Shown here piece after piece: positions 12,077-24,258 of a stretch of DNA of 64,000 nucleotides. The stretch is from Selaginella moellendorffii (lineage: Eukaryota; Streptophyta; Lycopodiopsida; Selaginellales; Selaginellaceae), in assembly GCF_000143415.4 (NCBI RefSeq), contig NW_003314319.1, positions 400,365 through 464,364 of the forward strand, written 5' to 3'. Position 1 is the stretch's first letter. Each line of letters starts with the position of its first letter. Under the pieces are notes generated by a model. That model had not been told where the DNA came from and did no database searches. It saw only the letters and a program-made list of their open reading frames with translations. The position numbers and the translations under genes were made by a program.

Positions 12077-12678
12077 CTATATAGCTCCCCTTCTTCCCCC
12101 CTCTCTTCTCCAAGAAGGAAGACAAATATTTTCTTCTCTCTCGGAGCTCTTCCTCCTCTTTCTCGCGATGATCCGCAATGCTGGATGACTTGCTACTCTA
12201 GCCGAAGAAAGAATACCTCCATGCGCTGCGATTCGGTCGACGATCAGACTCAATTGCAATGCCGCCGAGAGAGAAATCCCCGCCGCGCAGGGAATCGATC
12301 GATCGAGCTGCTGCCTCTCCAAAATACTCGCTGGATCTCTCGCCACGGACGGATCCACGGAAAGCCGCACGAGTGGCGAGCGCAAAGCCCTAAGAAGAAC
12401 CCTTTGAATGAACTAGCGGCGATCTTTTTTTACCCCACGGGAAAAAGAAAAGAAAGTACCGGGTAAGTAAAAATGCCGAGTTACGAGGAATCGAGCCTAG
12501 AACCTTCTTTTTCTTCTTCTATCACATCATGGAAACAAGCAGAGAAGGCTGGATGGAGTGTATGTGATCATATCGAGAGAAAAAAAAGAGTCCAAAGAAG
12601 ATCTAGTTGCTTTACATTGTTAAATCTTTGCCTGAAAGCTTGGATCTTTTGATCGATCGAAGCTCTGGAGCTTGCAAT
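12077..12678. promoter_or_regulatory. Upstream region of the DUF1191-like gene and 3' end of BRICK1
   Basis: Both flanking genes lie on the minus strand. The part next to 12077 should carry the promoter and leader of the DUF1191-like gene (pyrimidine-rich on the plus strand, no clear TATA). The part next to 12678 is the BRICK1 3' UTR. A + strand open frame at 12053-12466 looks like chance in GC-rich promoter sequence. Confidence 0.4.
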
Positions 12679-13062
12679 TCACGACGATCCAGGAGCTGTG
12701 ACGCTGCTGTGTTGAGCTTCCAAGAACTCGAGCTTTCTCTCCAGGGCGGTGAGCTTGTCATTGAGAATCGCGATCTTGTTTCGCGTGGTAGACTCTAAAC
12801 GAAGATGTTAGAGTCGATGATGGCTCACTGGAGCAAGATCTAAGAATGTAGGCTCAAGATTTCTCTAGGATCTCTAGTAATTCTTGCAGGAGATAAGAAT
12901 GTAGCTCCACTAACCGAATTGGAGGACGAATTCGAAGAGCTTGCGGACATTGAGCGCGAGCGCGCCCGTGAACTGGCGATTCTCCCAATCGGCCTGGACG
13001 GCCGCACCGAGATTGGCGCTCCCGCCTCCGCCAGCGCCTCCCCCTCGCATCGCCATCGCCAT
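12679..13062 (-). CDS. BRK1: BRICK1/HSPC300, small subunit of the SCAR/WAVE complex
   Basis: Two exons on the minus strand, 13062-12915 and 12794-12679, join in frame to 87 residues. Family BRK1 proteins are 75-90 residues. The product would be the smallest subunit of the SCAR/WAVE regulatory complex, which activates ARP2/3 actin nucleation and stabilises SCAR. Visible signatures are AVQADWENRQF, LNVRKLFEFVLQFESTT across the splice site, and the coiled-coil helix KIAILNDKLTALERKLEFLE. The C-terminus is short and polar. The 120-nt intron has GT..AG borders and splits a glutamate codon. Three ATGs (13062, 13056, 13050) lie in frame at the start; the first is used here. The opposite strand carries the SERAC1-like gene starting 163 bases away. 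Confidence 0.92.
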
Positions 13063-13225
13063 GGGCCCTTAAACCCTAAGGAAAGGGCATAAAGAAGAAC
13101 CCTAGAAAACAGAGTGGATCTCCCACGTCGCATATTCGTCCATTTGCCGCGACAGCGCTAGGGCCAGGGACTAGGGCTTTTGGGGGAGAAGAAGAGGCCC
13201 CTCCTCCTTCTTCCAGGGCGGGGGG
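13063..13225. promoter_or_regulatory. Short bidirectional promoter between BRK1 and SERAC1-like gene
   Basis: Only 163 bases separate the start codons of two divergently transcribed genes. The segment contains AAACCCTA-type telo-box-like sequence near 13071-13078 and AACCCTAG near 13099-13107, and an inverted CTAGGG near 13158-13163. Such motifs are common in plant housekeeping promoters. No TATA box is evident. Confidence 0.45.
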
Positions 13226-16200
13226 ATGCTGATCAATGCCGCATGGCGCAGGATTTTGAATCGGAAATTGGTACGTTCTAGTCGCCGATTCTTCTTCGCC
13301 GCTGCGCCGGGCGCTTGCCCGATCGCGCGCCTTGGAATTCGCGGCCTGCCGGTCCCCGAGGCATCAGGCATTGGCGGCCGCTCGTCGCTACGGCTCGTGG
13401 CAGTCCAGCGCCTCGCCGAGAAGGCGGATTCCAATGGATCGAGCAAGGGTAAGGACGAGAGCAGCAGCAGCTTTAGTCTATCCAAGCCATCGCCAGGGAA
13501 TGCGATCGAAGAGGGTTTTGAGGAGCTTCACGCAAAGGAGAAGAGAGGCTTTGGTGGTGGACTGCGGTATCTTTCAGCCGGGATAGGCTTCGCAGCGCTG
13601 TTCTTCGGGGCGGGGATGGTGGTGAGAGAAGAGAAAGAGCCCCCCATCTCTCTGGCCTCGCTCGAGAAAGCTGCCCGGGATATTGGCAGGCTCGTCATCT
13701 CGACGCTGGAGACTCTGTCCAGTCGGATCAGCAGCACCATGGGAGAAGTGATCGACGCTGGAGCTACTGCTCTTGTTCTTCTCCAGGGATTAAAGTCGGT
13801 GTTGGAATCGTATGGAGAGGGAGTGACCAAAGGATGGTGGAGAGCGAAGGTGGCGGCGTTCATAGCGGACGTCTCCGCTGCTGGGGGCGACAGGAGAAAA
13901 GCAGTGGTTTGTGCCAGCGATGGAGTTGTGGTGGATTGGCTGCTCGAGACCGCCGCCAAGAGCCAAGGTCCCGGCTCCACTGTGACTCAAGGGGAGGCTG
14001 CAAGGGCCCTGTCGTATCTCCTCGAGGACGAAGCGACCTGTGAGAGTGTCCTGGCTCGTCCACACGCGCTACCAAATCTCTTGCGCTTTGCTGCCTCTCT
14101 TCCAGCTAACTTTCGACCCAAGGTATGTCACGATGGAGTTTATACGTGTGATGGAGGACTCAAAGCAATTATATTTCGCAGACGTCCAAACATCGGAGAA
14201 AGCTCGCGGATATTGGAAGCTCTAGAGGAAAGAGCCAGCTAGTTGCAGCCATCATGGAAATCGTCACGGAAAGCTGCGAGCCAGTCGAGAACCATGAGTT
14301 TAGACCTTCGCTTCCAGGGAGTGCTGATCCTGCGGACATAGCGGCAGCTTTGGCTGCTGTAGAAGAGGGCGGACTGAAGCTAGATGATGACTCCAGAGAC
14401 GACGACAGAGGCAGCATTCACGGCATTGGAATGAAGCTCAGTGGCACTACGGGGATAGTTGCAGTGCAGAGACTGGAACACGACTTCCATCAGAGGTGGT
14501 GGACGAAGATGAAAGATAGTCTGTCCTTTTTTAGCGATAAGAACTCGCTAGCGCTTTCGTTGGTGGACAAAGATCCAGACAAGGACCTAGTTGGCTATGG
14601 TCTCTGGGACGACTTGCAAGGAAGGTTTGTAGCAGTTCCTCTGGCCGCATGGGCTTTAGCAACGTGGGCAGAGTCTTCGGCTGCGAATCGGAATCATATT
14701 TCGAGGCTCGACAAGGATGGTCAGGCGTTGCTGGCCGCGGTTTTGGCTCCGGAAAGAACTGTTAAGTGGCACGGTGCGCGGACAATGCATTTGCTTCTCG
14801 ACAACAAGAAGGTTACTTCGGACGAGGTAGTCTCGACATGGAGCTCCGCATTATTGGATATGGCAGTGCAGGCTTGCGGCCACCGCGACTCAACACTCGC
14901 GGAGTCGGCTTTTTCGGCATTTACTGCCTGCTTCAAGGAAGGAAGGCCGTCGCAAATGAGCACCTTTGAAAAGGGTTTTCCTGCCATCCGGGAGCTTGCT
15001 AGGCAGACCAAGGAAGAGGCTGCTATCCAAAAATCGATCGCCAGGACACTTGACACAGCCATGCAAAATGGACTCTGCTTGGGGCCCGATGAAAGTAAGA
15101 GGTGGTCGGGAATCCTCCTCCGTTGGTTGTCCAGCTCTCAGCCAGACACAGAACTTCAGAGGTCCGCCACCTCTATCTTTGGGAAGGTGATTGACTCGCT
15201 GGGAACGGACGGTATTCCGGCTTGCCAAGCGCTGTTGGCTTCTTTGCTACTGGGACTTATCAAACACGGGAAGTCTCCTGCTGCCATTCGGAAGGAAGCC
15301 AAAGCTAAAGGTCTACTACAGGTAATGCGTAAACCAACGTGTTGATGAAACTAATTCAACTGTTTTTGCAGTCTCAATTGATGCAGACGGCGGTTCAAGC
15401 TGCGACTCAGCTAGGAAAGATGGTTTCGGTCGAGGCGAGAGCAGACGTTGCAATATCCGAGTTTGCAGGTGAGTTGCCTCTCGCGGACTTACTTGGAGCA
15501 GATATTGTTCCCAACGTGCCACTTCCGAAAAATGGTGCTAAGGAGCTGCCACCCAAGTTTACTGTCGTCGAAGCGGCTCACGCGGTCATCAAGGCTCTCA
15601 AAGCTCTAGCAGATATTTCGGCCGAAGACGCATCGTATCAAAAGAGAATCATCGAAGCTGGAGGACTCATTCTACTCAGAAGGTTGATGCTAGCAGATGA
15701 CTACGAGCAGTGGTGTTTTCTGGATGCCTCCTCGGAGAAGGATTGGAGACTACAGGCTTTGAAAGACAAAGAGGCTGCAGAGGTGTCGGAACTGGCTTCA
15801 CACATGAGAAAGCATGCTGCACGGCTGCTTACCGTCCTAACTCAGCATCCGGAAGTCACACAGGCTGTTGCTGATGACAACGAGTGGTGTTCATGGCTAG
15901 GAGACTGTGCTGATGGCGTCGTCCCGGGCTGCAATGATCTCAAGTCTCGAAGCTATGCACAGATGACGCTACTCAACGTCGCACACTCAAGAATCCAGAA
16001 GACGCTGAAGGGATTTGGGAGGGACCTGGTTGATGGAGTATGGCCACGATACGAGGACATGGTATTCTTGCTAAACTTCGACTCCAAGTTTTGGAAAAGC
16101 GAAGGAGTCGCCAAATTGTCAGCGGAAGCTCTGAGTCCAGACGGTTCCGCGCAAGAAGTTGCTGCCGAGCGTCCGAGCTCTCCTGCTTCCGGCGATCTAT

Positions 16201-17480
16201 CGTCTCCTCTTTTGGACGTGGTTTTCATTCACGGACTTGCTGGTGGACCGATCAAAACGTGGCGTGTAGCTGTGGACAAAACCTCGACGACAGGAAAGGG
16301 TGGCCTTGTGGAGAAAATTGACGAGCAAGCGGGGAGGGAAGGGACTTGTTGGCCGTCAGAATGGCTGTCACATGATCTACCTAGAACCCGGTTGCTCAGT
16401 CTCAAGTACAAGGTTGGTAGTAGTATCAATCTTTGGTTCCTGGATTACTGAAGTGCTTGTCTGTGTAGGTACTGTTGTATCATTTTCTATGCGGGCTCTG
16501 AGTGGTACTTGTATGATGCAGACGAACTTTTCCGAGTGGTCAGGAGCAACGCTTCCGCTCGAGGTGAGAAAACAAAGAGGGAGATTATACTTAACTCTTG
16601 TTACTCAGGAAATTAGCTCGGCGCTTCTCGACAAGCTGCTAGCAGCCGGTGTAGGAGAGCGCCCCGTGGTCTTTATCTCCCACAGGTGAGACTTTTCAGC
16701 ATAAAAACTCTTTTTAACTTTGCTTTGCAGTATGGGAGGTTTGGTTGTAAAGCAAATGCTCGCACAAGCTGCGAAGGACAAGTCGCGAGCTCATCTCGTC
16801 GATAAGGCTGCTGGCGTTGTTCGTAAATTTCTTAATTCCCATGCAAAGCAGATGCTGACACACTCACGATCTTTGGTTTTTTGTTTTTGTTTTTGTTTTG
16901 GCAGGTGTTTTATAGTTGTCCACACTTTGGAAGCAGATTGGCAGACATGCCATGGCGAATGGGCTACGTTCTACGTCCGGCGCCTTCGGTAAATGGCTTC
17001 CAGGCTCTAGCGTTTCCATCTCTTGTGATTTCTTTTTGACAGGTTGCGGAGCTGAGAAGCGGGTCTCCCAGACTGGAGGAGCTCAATCGCTGCATCCGCA
17101 ATCTACACTACAGAGGGACGCTCCAAGTTCTAAGTTTCAGCGAAGTAAGCTCCAGATGAAGCTTGCAAACAAGAGTCTTACATTTCCTTTATAGACAAAG
17201 GTGACGCCGCTGGTGGAAGGCTATGGAGGATGGGCCTTGCGCATGGAAGTGGTACCAATCGAGTCTGCTTATCCTGGTTTTGGAGAATTGGTGGTGAGTA
17301 AAAATACCTCTCTTTTCCTCTTCGTTTTGACACACTCCACAGGTGTTGGATGGAACCGATCACGTCAATTCCTGCAAGCCTTTGAGCCCTTCAGATCCCG
17401 CCTACACCAAAACTCTGGAGTTTTTGCGAAGGATCCAGGTGAAGATAGTTGAAGACTCGAGGAAAAAGAAGGAACAATAG
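13226..17480 (+). CDS. SERAC1-like protein: armadillo-type helices plus alpha/beta hydrolase
   Basis: Ten exons join in frame to 1235 residues: 13226-14122, 14182-15321, 15372-16412, 16522-16563, 16609-16685, 16731-16818, 16905-16988, 17043-17144, 17195-17293, 17343-17480. An Arg-rich N-terminus and one hydrophobic segment (LSAGIGFAALFFGAGMVV, about residues 113-131) suggest an organelle-anchored protein. A long helical repeat region follows to about residue 950. The C-terminal alpha/beta hydrolase starts at DVVFIHGLAGGPIKTW. Its nucleophile elbow is split by an intron and reads SHSMGG (Ser about 1066) instead of the usual GHSMGG. The likely catalytic His lies in GTDHVNSC. Animal SERAC1 acts in phosphatidylglycerol remodelling at ER-mitochondria contacts; the role of plant relatives is not established. 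The donor after 16818 (GTTCGT) is weak and that border is the least certain. Confidence 0.85.
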
Positions 17481-17640
17481 CAACAACTGTATATAACGCA
17501 ACCTCTCGAGAAGGAAAAAAGAATTTTGTAATAACTGGCTTGGAAGTTTTGTTGGCTATCTCGACCAAAATGTTACACCGAACTCCTGTACTCTCTTCTC
17601 TCTCATTTCATCCACTTTGGAAAAACAGATGGGAAGTGTT

Positions 17641-20105
17641 TTAATCCGACTGTTCCGCATGCTCCGAATCATGCTCCGAGCCATGCTCCGAGTCGGACGA
17701 TGCCTGGTATGCCTCAAAAGTTACGCTGCGTGAAGCACAAGAGTTTAGTTAGACAAATCCACAAGTGCGATTTTGTTTACCAGATTGTGCCGTAATGCTG
17801 ATCTATTTGCTCCTTCAAATCTTTCTCCCTAATTCCCTTCAAGTTAAGGGAGCTGCAAAACGCATCAAACTGCAAACAAAGGAAAAGTATGGTGAAGACC
17901 GCCCTGAAAGAAAAACTGCCGAGAGGCCTACCTCTTCTTTGTCACTATAGAAGCTCCATTTTGTGGAGTCTTCATTCTCTATGAAGATTCGTGGCTCCCT
18001 GGGGAAAAACCAATAACGGTTGAAGTCACGGTCTACGCCTAAGTATATGTTCCTCAGCGGGCATTTCGAAGTATCCGCGTCCTGGTTACACACGAAGTAT
18101 TAGCTCCTCACACACATTATCAAATAGGGAACAAAGAAGTATTACCTCTTTTTGCTTCTTCTTGGCTACGGGTTTCTTTTTCCTGTCACACGAAAAGCTC
18201 AAGACAATGAGAAGAGTGACCCTCACAAGCAAGCGTCTCTAGTCTCTAGCACGTACCTTTTAAATGATTTGAGTAGCTTGGAGGACCCGTTCGTCCCCGC
18301 TAGATGCTCTCCTACCGGAGGCTCGTCGTCGTCTTCGTCCTCGATCTCAGGCGAGGCTTGCTTCTTTTTGCTGTCCTTCCTGCGTGGGATGTGCTCATCG
18401 AGCTGACCCCTCACAACGATGGAGCTGGCGCTCGGCTCGGTCAAGTCGTGCAATATCTCTAGCCTGGCCAGAGGCTCTAACTCCGAATAATCGCCCAGCC
18501 TTATGGAAGACGCGTACGGCTTTGTCTTGTCCGAGCCAATGAGCTCAAGAACATCAGCGAGGTCGTCCTTCCACGTCTCCGGCAAAATCTGCGACCAACA
18601 ACCAGAGGTGAGTGATAGAAACAGTGAAGGAAAGCTCACCTGCAGCTTGCGCTTTCCCTTTTTATCCTTCCTTTTGACCTGGAGCTTCTCGCACAAATTC
18701 GTGTTCGAGAGTATCGCCTTTAGTAGAGCATGATGAACTTCTTCAAGGAGCGGGCATTCTTCTTCTTTGCTGCACAAGGCCTCCTCGAAGTCGTCCAACG
18801 TGAACTGCGTGATTTCCAACGACGTGGCGAAGGCACTGCAGAAGTCCCAGACCATCAGCAAATGGCCAACGCACTCAGCCGGTAATGAGAACTCGGAAGA
18901 AGGAGCGGGGCGTTCAGAAGGTGGCGGCAACAGCTTGTCCTCGATAGGATACTTTTGTTTACTCCCTGGAAGTCGATCGGTTAGAGACATAAACAAAAAG
19001 CCAGCGAGAAGAATAAAGTTCCTCGTACCATCTGTACTTTTCTTCCGCTTATTGTTTCCATTGCTTTCCACGCTATCATCGTCCGAGTTCTTCCTTTTCA
19101 CTCCGTTGCGTACTTTAGATCCACCATTGCACATCTCACGAAGCTGCATCACCTAAGATCTTCTAGTAAGTACAATGAAAACGAAAACAAAGAGTTACTC
19201 ACATCACTGCCGTCAGCGCTCTCCTCTTCACTCGTAGGATGCAAGGCCACATTGTGGAGACGAGCAAGGTTGTCATGCACTGCCCAGCGGGATTTCTTGC
19301 TCACTCCAATGAACGCCGACTCCCGTATGAAAGACTTGAGCAAGCACTTGGTGAGGGGATGCTTCTTCCGCCGGAGGCTTTGCACGTTTATGTTGTCAGT
19401 GCATTTCACCTTGCCGTCGCTCTTTATAAACGCCACCTCGTAAGAGCAGCTGCAATTGTCGGGCTCGCATTCCTGGTTCTCCTCCAGCACTCGAAGAATT
19501 TTGCATGTGCGCACGGATCCATCGCAGACACCGTCTAGAACCTCTCCCTCTACAAAATGGTCCTTGAACCTTTTGTGGATCCTGTCCACCAGATCGCTAA
19601 CACAGGAGGGACCTGAAAAGGAAAGAAAGAACAAGCAAACGTAAATCAAAAGCTCTTAAAAGAATCCAAAGTCTCGAAACTTACTGAATTGGACCATTCG
19701 AAGGACAGGCCCGATAAACTCCTTGGGAAAATTCTGCACAAGCTCGCTGGCTTTGCTCTCAGAAGAGAGCGCTTGCTCATAATCTAGATTGGTCTTTCCG
19801 GTCACCTTGCACGTCCAGACCTTTTGCCGGTATAACTTCATCCTATTGAGATACTCCCTGCCAAGAAAGAAAGAAATTCTAGTTACATCCCCATCCCAGC
19901 AAAGAGCAAAGAAAAACAAACCAAAAAACCAATCGCGCAAAGCAAAGAAACAAGGAAAGAAAGAAAAAAACCAATCCCGAGGAAGAACTTACTGGTAGTC
20001 CCGGAAAATCTCCTTTGTGAATCGCACCTGGAACACCTCCTCATTGGGACTGATGTCCGCGGGGACCTCAGCTAGCGGGAATGCTGACCTCTTGTAGAGC
20101 GGCAT
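17641..20105 (-). CDS. WAC-DDT-WHIM chromatin-remodelling accessory protein
   Basis: Ten exons join in frame to 612 residues: 20105-19993, 19857-19685, 19612-19203, 19152-19029, 18965-18640, 18588-18257, 18182-18146, 18081-17932, 17869-17781, 17725-17641. Residues 1 to about 110 form a WAC/Acf1-type domain (VFQVRFTKEIFRDYQEYL, KVWTCKVTGKTNLDYEQAL). A DDT domain follows (about 298-345, with LTQ-type helices such as LLMVWDFCSAF and FTLDDFEEAL). A WHIM2-like motif sits near residue 515 (IYLGVDRDFNRYWFF). The tail repeats SEH-type acidic units (SSDSEHGSEHDSEH). Lysine-rich linkers (KRKNSD, GNNKRKK, RRKDSKKK) look like nuclear signals. Plant DDT/WHIM proteins bind ISWI remodelers; a nuclear role is inferred from family. 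It is convergent with the SERAC1-like gene (160 bases between stops). Confidence 0.9.
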
Positions 20106-20504
20106 CACGCAGCGCTCCTCCTCCTCCTCGCCAAAGGATTGCGACTCATGTGGTGTGGCGCAGTAGCATCGATGGCGACGACGCCCGCCGAGAAACGCTG
20201 CCGCTGCCTCTACCCTAGAACAAAAAAATCCACACACACACCCAAAGGGCGACGAAACTACTCGACGCGATTATATGGCCCAAAAGGGGAAGCGCGGAAG
20301 AGAAAAATTCCTCCCTTTCTTGTCTTGCTCCTCTCCGGATTGCGCGACGACGCGCGCGCAAGGGCGGCGATGGGAGAGAGAGAAGCGCGAAATCTTCTTC
20401 TTCTTCTTTGCGCAAAAATAAAGAGGAGGAGAATTTCCAGTGTTGCCCTAACCCTTGACTTTGTTTGACTATAGGGCTCTGCTTTTTTAGGGCTCTTGGG
20501 CGGG
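20106..20504. promoter_or_regulatory. Bidirectional promoter between DDT-domain and exonuclease genes
   Basis: About 400 bases separate two divergent start codons. The segment is GC-rich with purine runs and no TATA. It contains CACACACACCC near 20230-20241, GCCC-type elements near 20277 and a CCCTAACCCT telo-box-like site near 20447-20456. Confidence 0.4.
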
Positions 20505-21636
20505 ATGGTCCCGGTGGAATGGGTGGATGCCGACGAGTGGGCGGCCATCGAGCTCGCATTGAGCGCCGTGGAGCCCAGATCGGACACGCTGGCAGGGCGA
20601 CGCGGCATTCAACCCCAGGAAGCGGCGATGGCGAGCGATGAACGTCCCGACGCGAAGAGGGTACGTAGGCAGCTGCCTGCTTCGTGGCTTACTCCTCCTG
20701 TTAGTCAATGTGAGTTTCTCTAGCAGTATGATCTTGCTGCTTTGCTTGCATTGCTCTTGATTGCTTTGCAATTCTTTTTCTCCCTCTCTCTCTGTGTTTA
20801 TTTTTTTTGTTGTGTTTTATTTCATTCGTGCTTGTAGATGGAGCGAAGAGCAAATTGCCTCGTCTGGAATTCAAGGGAAGGATTGTCTACTCGAGCACAG
20901 CGGAGGAGGCCGAGAGTGCCGCTGCCGAATTGCTGCAAAGCATTGAGTCCTTGAAAGCCGACGGCACACGGGACATAGTCTTGGGATTTGACACCGAGTG
21001 GAAGCCTTCATTTGAACGAGGTAAAGAGATCTTTGCCAAAGAATTCACTTGGTTTTTACTCTCCTCTTTGACGCAGGAGCTGTGCCCGGAAGAACTGCAG
21101 TTTTGCAGCTGTGCCTGGACAGCTCTCGGTGCTACGTTTTCCACATTTTCCACTCGGGAATCCCTCCACAATTACAGAAACTCCTGGAAGAAGAAACAAT
21201 CTGGAAGGTATCCTAGAGGTTCGATCAGCTTCTTCTTTCTTAAATCCTTTCAGGCTGGTATAGGAATAAGTGGAGATGTCTCTAAACTGAAGCTCGACTA
21301 TGGCGTCACTGTGACTGGGAGTGTCGACCTCTCCGCCTTGGCGAATCAAAAGCTCAAAAGAAGTCAGAGCTGGAGCCTGTCAAGCCTCGCGGAAGAACTT
21401 ACGTGCAAAGTGATTGACAAGCCCACGGACATTCGATGCGGTGACTGGGAGCTCCAGCCTTTATCTCCAGCACAACTTAGCTACGCTGCCACTGACGCTT
21501 TCGCATCACTCCATCTCTATCAGGTACGTAATGAAGCTCTCCTTCAAAATCGCAACTGAACGTTTCTGTTTTGCACCAGGCGCTTGCTAGTTTCTCCAAT
21601 CCAGTGATCCAACAAAGTCCCAGCGAACAAAAGTAA
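20505..21636 (+). CDS. WEX: Werner-type 3'-5' exonuclease (WEX, DEDDy)
   Basis: Five exons join in frame to 281 residues: 20505-20709, 20838-21020, 21077-21207, 21254-21523, 21580-21636. One DEDDy exonuclease domain fills most of the protein: Exo I FDTEW (Asp and Glu ligands), Exo II ISGDVSKLKLDYG, Exo III YAATDAFASLHLY with the catalytic Tyr four residues before the Asp. No helicase is present, as in Arabidopsis WEX, which is separate from the RecQ helicase. It would trim 3' DNA or RNA ends in the nucleus or in RNA-silencing pathways; the exact substrate cannot be read from sequence. A truncated copy of the last exons lies inverted at 32050-32303. The ATG at 20505 is the first in the frame. 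Confidence 0.9.
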
Positions 21637-21639
21637 TAC

Positions 21640-22445
21640 TTCATCTACGGGTTTCCCAGTGTCAAGGCATGACCACGGCGGAAACTCTAAGAACAGTTGT
21701 CCAAGGCTCCGGGTTACGATCATCAGCACCACCAAGCACAGTGCGTTTCTCTGCGTTTTTTAGCTCTCCGCTCCGGCTGAGAAGATCTACAAGAATGCAT
21801 CCGACGCAACAATGCGATGGTCTTCCACCATTCTAGCGAAACAGGCGAAATTCGTCAAGCAAACCAGACGAGGAAAGAAACCTGGTTTGGCTCGACACCA
21901 TCAAGCTCAGTAGCTGCAAACTCCTGCCTTCTCCAAGGCGTGTGAGGCCACCATGGCCGTCCACAGGACCACATTTCTCTATCTTCCAAATGCCCATTTT
22001 GGGCATGCTTGAAACAATATTGTCCATGATATAATATTGGGCTCTTTGATGCCATGGAGTTTCAAAGGTCTGTTTTGATTTCTCTAAATTCTGGCAAATG
22101 CATGTGTGCGTCACATAGAGAGAGACAAAAAGCCTGCTCTATGTTTCCAATCGGATGCAAGCCAACAGCATTGTGTTGCAGCACAGCCTACATTGAATCA
22201 AACACTCACTTTGCAGTGCCAAAATCACCCCCAAGTGGCATGATGTTCCACGAGAAGTTCTAGCATCTTGCTAAACGTATATTCTGCAGCATATGCCTGC
22301 AACAGCATCGAAAAGATTCCGGGCATCTTCTGCGGGCACAATTTAAGAGAGAGAGTTTTCTACAAAGTGGATATGCTGAAAGAATCCCAACCACCCAAGC
22401 TGGGAATATACTCTAATACCCGAAGCGCATCCTCCACATAGATCA
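21640..22445 (-). pseudogene. Decayed inverted copy of the PPR gene
   Basis: Read on the minus strand, this segment matches the intact PPR gene at 30668-32047 block by block. The 3' end of that gene corresponds to about 21640-22255 here, and its early repeats to about 22270-22445. Many deletions and stops interrupt the frame. It lies tail-to-tail with the exonuclease gene, starting only a few bases after its stop codon. The intact PPR gene is likewise followed by an antisense exonuclease fragment, so the two loci are inverted duplicates. Confidence 0.85.
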
Positions 22446-24065
22446 TCTCCCATTTTGGGAAAAGTGTCGAATGCGAGTCCTCTTGTGTCATGGAACAGTA
22501 AACTTACTGCATTGTTTCCTGCAACGAAGTCCAGGGACAAGGCAGCATGTCCCAATTAGAAGCACTAAGCGTTACAATCGATTGCAGCATCACTTGCGGG
22601 ATATGTGGCAATGGTAGTGAGGGAGAAGCCACGGAGAGTGCTATCCAAAGTAATCCAGAGTATATTACGAATGCTGATTCCAAGTCTGTAGCAAGGCGAG
22701 GCTCACAAGTAGTTAAAAGTTTGCAAAAAGAAGCAATTCTCCTGCGTCTGACTGTTACAAGACCGGAATTGACAAACCACATTTAAAATAAGTTCATTTT
22801 CTATGTCAGTTTCAAGAAAAACTTACGTCCTTATTGTACAATCTAGAAAGACTTCAGCCTCGTTGATAACATTCTGTTTCAAAGAGACCCCTTGCCTTGC
22901 AAGGTTCCATTCATGCCACCAAAACTGGTTGACAGTGACTCAAATGCCACCACCTGCAGTCATGACAAAACTCAGCTGATCCAAAATTCAATCACTTGAG
23001 TCTGCTCGGCCTTGCATGAGCCCTTATGTCCTTCTTTATCCAAGCTGCTCAAGCATTGTTGGCAGATGGAACGTAGGAATGCTGAAGGCTTGGGGATAGC
23101 CAGGGTGAGTATTTCAAACATTGGAACTTTTTATTGGTTGCCAACGTCGGTGAGACTTTTTTTTCTCCAGACCTCATTATGGCACTGCAATCAAGTATAA
23201 TAGCCCATGGAACCACCAGGGCTGTTCTCGTATATGTAAGAACTTCCAATTCGATTGGATTGTGCATTGGAAGAACAATGTTGGACACCGTTCAGACCCC
23301 TTCTTCCAAGTTGGAAATTCTATTCGATTGGATGTGCGTTGGAAGCAAACCTACTCTTGTCTATACACGTAAAAGAAAAGCAAGCTCACAAAGCACACTT
23401 ACCAAACAGTCACTATGACACAATGGTTGATTCCAGCTCATAGCCATGGTTGTGGGCTGGCTGGCCCTTGATGTCTACCATGGCTTAGCCTTAATGGTTA
23501 TGGGATGCTTGCCATTCTGAAGAGATTATGAAATATTCTAGCTTGAACCTAGCTATAATTTCTACGGAAATATCTACGAGACCAGGCTAGCATAGAAATG
23601 CACTTCTTGTGGCCACGACAAAACTTATTAAGAAATATTGACAATCAATCATTGGGATCTCATAGGCTCCTTAAGCATTTCCACACTCACATACATCCAA
23701 AGAGCAGTGATTGTCTTTGGATCCCACCATCTATATAGTGAGAAGGAATTGTATTCGAGGATCAAGAGCATGAATATACTCCTGCCAAAGTTCCAACTAG
23801 ATTAGATCAGATCTTGTTTGCAACATTAAGCATTCTGGAAGAGGCGATTGAGCACAAGATCAATCCATCTAGATCCCCTAACCCCAAAAGGGTCCTACCA
23901 AGGACGAAACACCACTTGAACAGTGAGAATGCAGGTCTAGTAGGCCATTTACAAAATGCTAAAACGCTAATCTACCATGACTATAACGATCTTGGTTTGG
24001 CCAAGTTGCAACCCTAATAGCCATAACCATTCATCATACTTTTTTTATAATAAAATTTTACTTAT
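22446..24065. other. Spacer, origin unrecognised
   Basis: Base composition is moderate to about 23.5 kb, then becomes AT-rich. Small open frames (for example on the minus strand 22504-22782) show no family I recognise. Part may be further decayed PPR or duplicated gene sequence, since it continues directly from the PPR pseudogene, but I could not align it with the intact gene. Confidence 0.4.
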
Positions 24066-24258
24066 TGTAAGGGGTGTAAGGTTTGTAAATACATGTATAT
24101 ATATACATATATTGGCTAGGTAATATACTAATTATAATATTATAGCATATTTATAATATTTATAATATTGGGATTAAATCTAATCCATCCATTTTTGTAT
24201 ATAAACAAAGATTTAAACCCTAATTAATATACTTATTCTTATATCCCGAACATTCACA
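24066..24258 (+). repeat. LTR copy (family A), with primer site and leader downstream
   Basis: The unit begins TGTAAGGGGTGTAAGG and ends CATTCACA (193 bases). It is followed at 24259 by TTGGTGGAAGTGAG, the same primer-site position and nearly the same sequence as in the intact gypsy element at 46832. The next 200 bases (to about 24480) repeat that element's leader pattern (AGATCTA, AGCTTTTT). A second copy of this LTR is at 27295-27485, and others lie further right. Confidence 0.7.

Noticed and set aside
12053..12466. 137-codon + strand frame
   Set aside because: It is antisense to the promoter of the DUF1191-like gene, with no splice logic or family similarity; GC-rich promoter DNA gives such frames by chance.
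12479..12511. tRNA T-arm-like string on the minus strand (GGTTCTAGGCTCGATTCCT)
   Set aside because: No acceptor stem, D arm or anticodon arm can be folded around it.
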